This document shows, one piece after another, positions 58,044 to 64,000 of a DNA stretch of 64,000 nt. Location: contig NZ_JAFW01000001.1 of the NCBI RefSeq assembly GCF_000526335.1, positions 3,224,001-3,288,000 of the forward strand, in the 5' to 3' direction. The notes beneath the pieces were generated by a model, which was not told the DNA's origin, made no database searches, and saw only the letters and a list, made by a program, of their open reading frames with translations. Numbering within the stretch: position 1 is the stretch's first letter; the number at the start of each line of letters is the position of its first letter. Made by a program: the position numbers and the translations under genes. This DNA is from Arthrobacter sp. 31Y. GTDB taxonomy: Bacteria; Actinomycetota; Actinomycetes; Actinomycetales; Micrococcaceae.

Positions 58044-59510
58044 ATGAGCACAAAACCCAGCGCCGACGTCGAAACGTCCGACGAAACCAGTTGGCGGCCG
58101 CGCCTGGCCCTCTTGGTTGCGGCAACGTTCTTCATGGAGTTCCTCGACGGCACCATTCTTACTACTGCGATTCCCAGCATCGCCTCCGACTTCAGCGTGG
58201 CGCCGGCGGACATCAACATCACCATGACCGCCTATCTGGTGACAGTGGCCATGGGCATCCCCTTGAGCAGTTGGCTTGCCGAGAGATTCGGTGCCCGCAG
58301 GATCTTCTGCCTGGCGATATCGGTGTTCACCATAGCTTCCTTGCTCTGCGCCGTCAGCACGGACCTGACCATGCTGACTCTCAGCCGCGTGGCCCAGGGC
58401 ATGGGTGGAGCCATGATGGTTCCCGTGGGCACTCTGGTGGTTTTGAGGGGCACCCCCAAATCGGAACTCCTCCGCGCCACCGCGTATCTCGTTTGGCCCG
58501 GCTTGCTGGCACCGGTCCTGGCACCGATGGTGGGCGGCGCACTGACCACATTCCTGTCGTGGCACTGGATCTTCATCATCAACGTCCCGCTGGGCCTTGC
58601 CGCCTTCATTGCAGCGCTCAGGCTGGTGCCCCGGACAACATTTGATGCCAAGCGCCGCCTCGACTGGTTTGGGTTGCTTCTTACCACTCTCGGCGTGGGC
58701 GCCTTGGTGGTGGGACTGGAAACCCTGGGAGGCCACGCATCCAATGCGCTCGCCGCAGGGGTGGTAGTTGGAGGTTTGCTGTCCTTGGCCGGTGCCGTGT
58801 GGTGGATGAGGAAAGCGCGCGTCCCACTGTTCAATCTCAGCGTCTTTGGCACCAGGACTTTCAGGGCCACCTCAACGGGCGGTTTCATCTACCGGCTGAC
58901 CATCAGTTCGGTTCCTTTCCTCCTGCCCTTGATGTTCCAGGACGGCTTTGGCTGGGATCCCCTGAAGGCCGGGGTCATGGTGGCGGCGGTGTTCGTGGGC
59001 AACATCGGCATCAAACCGGCCACCACGCCCCTAATAAGACGCTTTGGATTCAAGCCTGTTCTCGTCTTTGCATCGTTTGCCTCCGCCGTGACCTTTGCGT
59101 TGTGCGCGTTCCTGGACGCCCAAACACCCGAGCCACTGATTTTCGCCCTGCTCCTGTTCAGCGGTGCGTTCCGCTCCATCGGCTTCTCCGCTTACGCCTC
59201 CGTCCAATACGCGGACATCGTCCCGGGACAGTTGCCATCAGCCAATGCCATCTCCGCAACGCTCGTTCAATTGGCGGCAGCGGCAGGAATCGCGGTGGGC
59301 GCACTGTTCCTGCGCCTGTTCGAAACCACCCATATGTTCGGGGCGGACCATGTGGCGGCCTACAAGGGGGCGTTCATTGCCATGGCCGTCCTGATGTTGA
59401 TCAGCACAGCGGACAGCCTGAGCCTCCACCGTCACGCAGGAGCCGAAGTCAGCGGCGGAGCCAAATCCGGAAGAGCTAAGCCCGGCCGCGGAGAACAGCG
59501 GAGGAGCTAG
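58044..59510 (+). CDS. MFS transporter, DHA2-type (drug:H+ antiporter)
   Basis: 488 aa, 12-14 transmembrane helices. Motif C-like and DHA2 features: FMEFLDGTILTTAIPSIA in TM1, WLAERFGARRIF after TM2, LSRVAQGMGGAMMVPVG and WPGLLAPVLAPMVGG. Likely exports a toxic compound or metabolite. The C-terminal tail is charged and low-complexity. The ATG at 58044 has CCGGAG upstream. Confidence 0.9.
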   Translation: MSTKPSADVETSDETSWRPRLALLVAATFFMEFLDGTILTTAIPSIASDFSVAPADINITMTAYLVTVAMGIPLSSWLAERFGARRIFCLAISVFTIASLLCAVSTDLTMLTLSRVAQGMGGAMMVPVGTLVVLRGTPKSELLRATAYLVWPGLLAPVLAPMVGGALTTFLSWHWIFIINVPLGLAAFIAALRLVPRTTFDAKRRLDWFGLLLTTLGVGALVVGLETLGGHASNALAAGVVVGGLLSLAGAVWWMRKARVPLFNLSVFGTRTFRATSTGGFIYRLTISSVPFLLPLMFQDGFGWDPLKAGVMVAAVFVGNIGIKPATTPLIRRFGFKPVLVFASFASAVTFALCAFLDAQTPEPLIFALLLFSGAFRSIGFSAYASVQYADIVPGQLPSANAISATLVQLAAAAGIAVGALFLRLFETTHMFGADHVAAYKGAFIAMAVLMLISTADSLSLHRHAGAEVSGGAKSGRAKPGRGEQRRS

Positions 59511-59622
59511 CCCGGCGGAAGAGCGAAGCGCCGCTGAGCTACTGCCCTTTGCGCACCCGGGAATTACGCACATTGGCTATGGCTGCGGATTCCCGCGGTA
59601 GGAAGCACGCTTAAACGCAAAA

Positions 59623-59646
59623 GGTCCCGGTTCGAAAACCGGGACC
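59623..59646 (-). terminator. Intrinsic terminator of tRNA-Ser(GCT)
   Basis: GGTCCCGGTT (59623-59632) pairs perfectly with 59637-59646 around CGAA; the minus strand continues TTTTGCG. Confidence 0.88.
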
Positions 59647-59652
59647 AATTCG

Positions 59653-59740
59653 CGGAGACGGGGGGATTTGAACCCCCGGTGGAGTTGTGCCCCACACTTC
59701 ATTAGCAGTGAAGCCCATTCGGCCGCTCTGGCACGTCTCC
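59653..59740 (-). tRNA. tRNA-Ser, anticodon GCT
   Basis: 88 bases, class II, no encoded CCA. Acceptor GGAGACG/CGTCTCC; anticodon stem CTTCA/TGAAG encloses CTGCTAA, anticodon GCT; long variable arm; T loop GGTTCAAATCC. Reads AGC/AGU codons. Confidence 0.95.
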
Positions 59741-59815
59741 CTTTGCTATTGCTAGCCCACCAAGGATACGCAGAACGTGCCTTCCAGCGCAAAACGCCTC
59801 GGCCAAGCTGCCCAT

Positions 59816-59875
59816 TTCGATGGTTCCCTGCCAAAAGTGCCGTGCGCACGGCATGGTGGGCAGGGAACCATCGAA
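59816..59875 (-). terminator. Cruciform-like terminator of the S9 peptidase gene
   Basis: 17-bp perfect outer stem (59816-59832 with 59859-59875) enclosing a perfect 16-bp palindrome TGCCGTGCGCACGGCA (59838-59853). It is 60-120 bases beyond the peptidase stop and upstream of the tRNA gene. The interval 59876-59938 is GC-rich with no gene. Confidence 0.65.
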
Positions 59876-59938
59876 GCCGGGGGAAGCCGGAGGGCCAGAA
59901 GCGAGAGCCAGGAGCCGGAGGGGGCAGGAGCCAGGGTG

Positions 59939-62164
59939 TCAGTGGCTCCCAGCCAGGGAACGCCAGAGGAAGTGGTTGCTCCGGGCCTGAAGAGCTGCCG
60001 CCTGCCTGTTATCCGAGGCTCCCGCGTGTCCGCCTTCCAGTGCTTCATGGAACCAGACGTTCGGGATGCCCATGGCCTGCATGCGTGCCGCCATTTTGCG
60101 GGCTTGGACAGGGCCCACACGATCATCGGAAGTGGCAGTCCAAATGAAGGTCTCAGGGTATTCCACACCGTCGTGAAGCAGGTGGTACGGCGAGAATGTG
60201 CGGATGAATTCCCATTGCACCGGCACGTCGGGGTCACCATATTCGGCAATCCACGAGTATCCCGCGGAGAGCTTGGTGTAGCGGCGCATGTCCAGGAGCG
60301 GCACACCGCAGGACACGGCTCCGAACAATTCCGGGTACTGGGTCAGCATGTTGCCCACCAGGAGTCCGCCGTTGGAACCTCCGACGCAACCGAGCCGACG
60401 CCGGCTGGTGACGCCTCGCGAAATGAGGTCCTTCGCCACTGCCGCGAAGTCCTCGTAGGCGCGATGCCGGTTCTCCTGAAGCGCCGCACGGTGCCAGGAG
60501 GGACCGTACTCGCCGCCTCCGCGGATGTTCGCAACCACGTAGACGCCGCCTCGTGAGTGTGCGGAAGCTCCGTCGTCGGACACTGCGCCCGTGGTGCGGC
60601 GCTCAAGCCAAGCCCGCCCGATGGTTCCGCTGTATGCGGGTGTCCGGGAAATCTCGAAGCCGCCATAGCCGGACAGCTGGGTGGGGTTCTGGCCGTCCAA
60701 CACCAGATCCTTGGACGCCACCTGGAAGTAGGGAACTTTGGTCCCGTCGGCGGAAACGGCGAAGTGCTGCTGGACTTCGTAGTCGGATTCGTTGAAGAAC
60801 GACGGCGACCGCTTGACTTCGGCGTGACGGCTCGCCACGCCGGAGCCCCCGGAAGGGGACGCAAGAAGCGTCCCCCGAGTCAACGTTGTGGGCGTCGTGA
60901 AACCCGTGGCCACCAGCCAGAAGTCGTTGCCTTCGGCGCCAGTGTCTTCGTCGTCCACAGCGTAGGCATTGACGTCGTGCAGGGGAGGGCAGGCGTCCAG
61001 GACAGTGGATGCCCACACCCCATCGGAGTCAACAACAGTCGGATCGAGCACACGGATTTCGGAGGAGACATCGCGCAGGAGGTTCAGCAGGAGGTAGTCC
61101 TTGGTCCAGCTCCAGGACTGCAATGACGTGTGGGCATCCGGCGTGAACAGGACCAGCAGTGAACGGGAACCTGCCAGATACGCGTCGAAATCGGCGGCCA
61201 GCAAGGAGCCGGCGGGGTAAACAACACCGGCAATGTCCCAGTCCTTCTGCGGGCGGAACAACAACCAGTCCCGGTGGGCGCTGATGTTCACGTCCGTGGG
61301 AACGTCGATGACCTGCCAGGAGTCCTCGCGCAGCAGGGACGTGCTCCGGTTGTAGAAGTCGATGTAGTCCACGGCGAAGGTTCGTTCGTAGCCCGGGGTC
61401 GAGTCGTGGGCCACCATGGCCAGCATGTGGTCCTCGGGGATATCGAAGAGCCGTTCAGCGTCAGCAAGGGATTGACCGCGGCGAAGCTTGACGCCGGTCC
61501 GCGCGTAGGACGAGGTAGTCGCAGGCAAACCGTCGGCGGTGCTGGAGACGAGCAAAGTGTCGGCATCCAGCCAGCTGACGTTGCCCTTGGCTGTGGGCAA
61601 GTCAAAGCCACCCTCCACGAAGGTGCGTGATTCGACGTCGAACTCGCGGTGGCGGTCGGCGTCGCCGCCGTCGGGGGAGAGCGAGACCATGGCCAGGCGG
61701 TACTCGGAACCGTCGGCGGGGCGGAGGAATCCGGCCCCGTGGAACACCCACTCAGTGCCTTCGGAGGCAGCGAGGGCGTCGATATCAAGCAGGACATCCC
61801 ACTCGGGTTCGTCGCTGAGATAGCTTTCCCACGTAGTGCGGCGCCAGAGTCCCTTGGGGTGTTCCTGGTCTTTCCAGAAGTTGTAGTAGAAATCGCCGCG
61901 CTTGTTGACCATGGCGATCCGGTCCGTGGAGTCGAGGACCTCGAGGATGCCGGCCTCAACGGCCTGGTACTCGGTGTCTTCCAGCAGGTCTTCGGTGCGT
62001 GCATTCTGCTCGCGGACCCACGCCAGCTGCTCTTCGCCGTGGATATCCTCGAGCCAAACGTTTTCATCCGTGGGCTCAGGCGCGACGTCCGCTGCATGGC
62101 GCGGGCTGGAAGCCGTTACGTCATTCTGGGGAGGTGGCGTCTGATCAGCTTCTGTGGTGGTCAT
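59939..62164 (-). CDS. Prolyl oligopeptidase family (S9) serine peptidase
   Basis: 741 aa. N-terminal beta-propeller (about 60-420) and C-terminal alpha/beta-hydrolase. Catalytic Ser in GCVGGSNGGLL, Asp in TATSDDRVGPVQARKM, His in EGGHAGASD; NIRGGGEYGPSWHRA forms the oxyanion region. It cleaves short peptides in the cytosol (no signal peptide). ATG 62164 chosen; the frame opens with a TTG at 62200. TTGGAT lies six bases ahead of the ATG as a weak leaderless -10. Confidence 0.92.
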   Translation of the reverse strand: MTTTEADQTPPPQNDVTASSPRHAADVAPEPTDENVWLEDIHGEEQLAWVREQNARTEDLLEDTEYQAVEAGILEVLDSTDRIAMVNKRGDFYYNFWKDQEHPKGLWRRTTWESYLSDEPEWDVLLDIDALAASEGTEWVFHGAGFLRPADGSEYRLAMVSLSPDGGDADRHREFDVESRTFVEGGFDLPTAKGNVSWLDADTLLVSSTADGLPATTSSYARTGVKLRRGQSLADAERLFDIPEDHMLAMVAHDSTPGYERTFAVDYIDFYNRSTSLLREDSWQVIDVPTDVNISAHRDWLLFRPQKDWDIAGVVYPAGSLLAADFDAYLAGSRSLLVLFTPDAHTSLQSWSWTKDYLLLNLLRDVSSEIRVLDPTVVDSDGVWASTVLDACPPLHDVNAYAVDDEDTGAEGNDFWLVATGFTTPTTLTRGTLLASPSGGSGVASRHAEVKRSPSFFNESDYEVQQHFAVSADGTKVPYFQVASKDLVLDGQNPTQLSGYGGFEISRTPAYSGTIGRAWLERRTTGAVSDDGASAHSRGGVYVVANIRGGGEYGPSWHRAALQENRHRAYEDFAAVAKDLISRGVTSRRRLGCVGGSNGGLLVGNMLTQYPELFGAVSCGVPLLDMRRYTKLSAGYSWIAEYGDPDVPVQWEFIRTFSPYHLLHDGVEYPETFIWTATSDDRVGPVQARKMAARMQAMGIPNVWFHEALEGGHAGASDNRQAAALQARSNHFLWRSLAGSH

Positions 62165-62181
62165 CGCCCCATCCAAGCAAC

Positions 62182-62194
62182 ACTGTTCAACAGT
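62182..62194. promoter_or_regulatory. ACTGTTCAACAGT palindrome between divergent genes
   Basis: Perfect 13-bp palindrome (ACTGTT-C-AACAGT) in the 60-base region between the peptidase and FAD-protein genes; candidate operator for either. Confidence 0.5.
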
Positions 62195-62213
62195 AAGCAA
62201 GTCACACAGAAGT

Positions 62214-62219
62214 TAGGCT
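62214..62219 (+). promoter_or_regulatory. -10 hexamer TAGGCT, leaderless FAD-protein gene
   Basis: TAGGCT lies five bases before the GTG at 62225; no ribosome site. Confidence 0.5.
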
Positions 62220-62224
62220 AGAGC

Positions 62225-64000
62225 GTGGCTAAATCGCAAACCAACCGTGTTGCCCTGATTGGGGCCGGCCCCAGGGGCACCAGTGTCCTTGAGCGGTTGC
62301 TCGCGAATTGGGCTGCGGCCAGCCAGCCGGGAACCACCCTTTGCATCAATGTTGTGGATCCGTACCCGGCCGGTTCGGGCCACGTGTGGCAGCCGGAGCA
62401 GTCACGCCTGTTCTTGATGAACACCCAGTCGTTCTATCCCACCCTCATCCCGGAGGACCCTGAGCTTGCCCCTCCGCTCACGGGCGGTTCGTTCGATCAG
62501 TGGCGGGAGGTCCGTCGTCGTGATGGCGAGGGACTGAACGATGCCGAGAAAGCGGAGCTGGCCACGCTCGAATCGCACGACTTCCCCAGCCGCGCGCTGT
62601 ACGGACGCTACCTTCGCCAGACGTTGGATGGACTGTTGGAACGGCTGCCCGACGGCGTCGAGGTCACCTTCCACCGGACGCTTGCCGTTGCGGCGCGCCC
62701 GGTTAAAGACGGGTTCGACGTCGAACTCGCCAACGGCACCACACTCACCGTCGGCTCCGTGGTCCTCGCGCTGGGCCACATCGAGTCCCGGCTTAATCCG
62801 GAGCAGCGGTCCTTCAAGAGCGCGGCGTCGGACCAAGGGCTGCTTTATTTCCCGCCTGCTCCGCCGGCAGACGTCGATTGGCAGGCTGTGCCGGACAACG
62901 AACCCGTGCTGGTCCGCGGCATGGGTTTGAACTTCTTTGACGTCATGGGCCAGTTGACGGAGGGGCGCGGCGGCAAGTTCGTCGAGGCTGGTTCGCCGGG
63001 CGCTGGTGTCCTGGAGTACCGGGCCTCGGGCAGGGAGCCAAGGATCATTGCTGCATCCCGAAGGGGCACCCCCTATCGCGCCAAGGCGGGGTTGGCGGGC
63101 TATTACCCCAGCAGCATCACCATGCGCTACCTGACCGAGGACGCCGTGGACCGGTTCCGCGCGGCCGGTATCCAGCCCGGTTTCGATCACGACCTCTGGC
63201 CGCTGCTGCACCGCGATGCCCTGTGGGCTTACTACTCAACGCTTGCCCGGTCCCAGCCTGCCTCAATCAAAGACCCCGCACAGTTCCTGGCAGACCTTGA
63301 AGATGCTCTCCAACCGCATGCGCACACCACGGCGAACTGGGAAATTGAGGTGGGAAACCTCGTTGAAAAGCACGTCCTCACTTCCCGCCGCTTGAATCTG
63401 CGGGGGCTCGCGGCGCCGCTCGCGGGCCGCACGTTCGCTTCCCGGGGTGAGCTGGACTCAGCTATCACGGCCTACCTTGATGATGATGCCCGCCGATCAG
63501 CACTGGGCGAGGCGGACCCCGTCAAGATGGCCATCGGCGCGCTCCACACTGGACGGGCCATCCTCAAATCGGTAGTGGCGGACGGCGGCATCACGGACGA
63601 GTCCTGGCTGGCAGGGTTGCGCGGCTGGTTCGAGTCCTTCGTTGAAGGGTTGGCCAGCGGAGCGCCCGCCCTGCGTTCGGAACAGCTGGCCGCGTTGGCG
63701 CGTGCCGGCGTCGTGAGTTTTGTGGGCCCGGATCCGAAGTTCAGCGTGGACCGGGGCGCCAAAGTGTTCCGGGCGGTTTCGCCGTGGGTGCACGACTCCC
63801 CGGTTGAAGCCCGGACTCTCATAGAGGCGATGTCGCCGGCAAACAGGGTGGGCATCAACCTCTCGCCCCTGTTGGAACAGCTCATGGCCGATGGCCTGGT
63901 GCGCACCAAAATCATGATGAGTGTTGAAGGAACGCCCATGCAGACCACCGGGCTTGACGTTGAGCCACACCCGTACCGGCCCCTGGCGGCCAACGGATCG
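62225..64000 (+). CDS. FAD/NAD(P)-binding protein, C-terminus beyond window
   Basis: 592 codons visible, open to the window end. N-terminal RVALIGAGPRGTSVLERLL is a dinucleotide-binding fold of the NAD_binding_9 type. Further marks: DPYPAGSGHVWQPEQSRLFL, VVLALGHIESRL and VRGMGLNFFDVMGQL. This family's reaction is mostly undetermined (some relate to N-hydroxylating or amine monooxygenases). GTG start chosen from the leaderless -10. Confidence 0.85.
   Translation, partial: MAKSQTNRVALIGAGPRGTSVLERLLANWAAASQPGTTLCINVVDPYPAGSGHVWQPEQSRLFLMNTQSFYPTLIPEDPELAPPLTGGSFDQWREVRRRDGEGLNDAEKAELATLESHDFPSRALYGRYLRQTLDGLLERLPDGVEVTFHRTLAVAARPVKDGFDVELANGTTLTVGSVVLALGHIESRLNPEQRSFKSAASDQGLLYFPPAPPADVDWQAVPDNEPVLVRGMGLNFFDVMGQLTEGRGGKFVEAGSPGAGVLEYRASGREPRIIAASRRGTPYRAKAGLAGYYPSSITMRYLTEDAVDRFRAAGIQPGFDHDLWPLLHRDALWAYYSTLARSQPASIKDPAQFLADLEDALQPHAHTTANWEIEVGNLVEKHVLTSRRLNLRGLAAPLAGRTFASRGELDSAITAYLDDDARRSALGEADPVKMAIGALHTGRAILKSVVADGGITDESWLAGLRGWFESFVEGLASGAPALRSEQLAALARAGVVSFVGPDPKFSVDRGAKVFRAVSPWVHDSPVEARTLIEAMSPANRVGINLSPLLEQLMADGLVRTKIMMSVEGTPMQTTGLDVEPHPYRPLAANGS

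Overview
The window is high-GC actinobacterial chromosome, most like Arthrobacter/Paenarthrobacter (Micrococcaceae). This rests on the GTP-type PEP carboxykinase, an Lhr helicase, a c-di-AMP riboswitch ahead of a cell-wall transglycosylase gene, a DtxR-type iron box, GTG/TTG starts, and many leaderless genes whose -10 hexamer lies 5-7 bases before the start codon. I see no rRNA, CRISPR array, insertion sequence or prophage. There are three tRNA genes (Ser-CGA, Arg-ACG, Ser-GCT).

Layout. 1-5.9 kb (minus strand): start of lhr, a lipoprotein, a YcnI-type copper protein with a small membrane partner, an SRPBCC protein, another lipoprotein and tRNA-Ser. 6.0-8.5 kb: a compact plus-strand cluster of dehydrogenase, divergent 6-pyruvoyl-tetrahydropterin-synthase-like protein and GT4 glycosyltransferase. 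8.4-13.9 kb: housekeeping and small-metabolism genes (tadA, upp, HAD phosphatase, PLP decarboxylase, GT2) and a decayed VOC gene. 14.0-19.1 kb: c-di-AMP-controlled transglycosylase, an OmpR-type two-component system, a 739-base gene-poor AT-richer stretch and an orphan winged-helix protein. 19.3-22.2 kb: SixA-like phosphatase, an iron-box-controlled small protein, LysR and EamA. 22.2-33.1 kb: a catabolic locus (aldehyde dehydrogenase, TetR, then amidohydrolase, Dpp-type ABC importer and FAD amine oxidase). 33.2-38.9 kb: membrane protein, a TetR/YhgE-Pip/degenerate-ABC operon with a clear operator, and a pyridine nucleotide-disulfide oxidoreductase relative lacking the usual catalytic His. 39.1-39.9 kb: sulfurtransferase. 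40.0-49.3 kb: sialic-acid operon (nanE, nanK, nanA, ABC importer including a permease-ATPase fusion) with a divergent GntR regulator. 49.4-57.8 kb: tRNA-Arg, pckG, hmp, nsrR, a small protein, phosphomannomutase, and RecQ fused to a phosphoribosyltransferase. 57.8-64 kb: a 5 x 19-bp tandem repeat, MFS exporter, tRNA-Ser, prolyl oligopeptidase, and an FAD/NAD(P)-binding protein cut by the window end.

How the genes work together. The two large nutrient loci follow one logic: a divergent or linked regulator, a peptide-type ABC importer and the first catabolic enzymes. One is for sialic acid; the other, inferred, is for an amide or amine whose breakdown passes through an aldehyde. nsrR-hmp forms a nitric-oxide response unit. 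The most unusual items are: two divergent gene pairs (tadA/upp and lysR/eamA) only 21-22 bases apart whose leaderless -10 elements share one TA step; the pterin-synthase-like cluster with altered catalytic residues; a three-copy ~61-bp palindromic repeat; and several near-perfect operator dyads placed on recognisable promoters.
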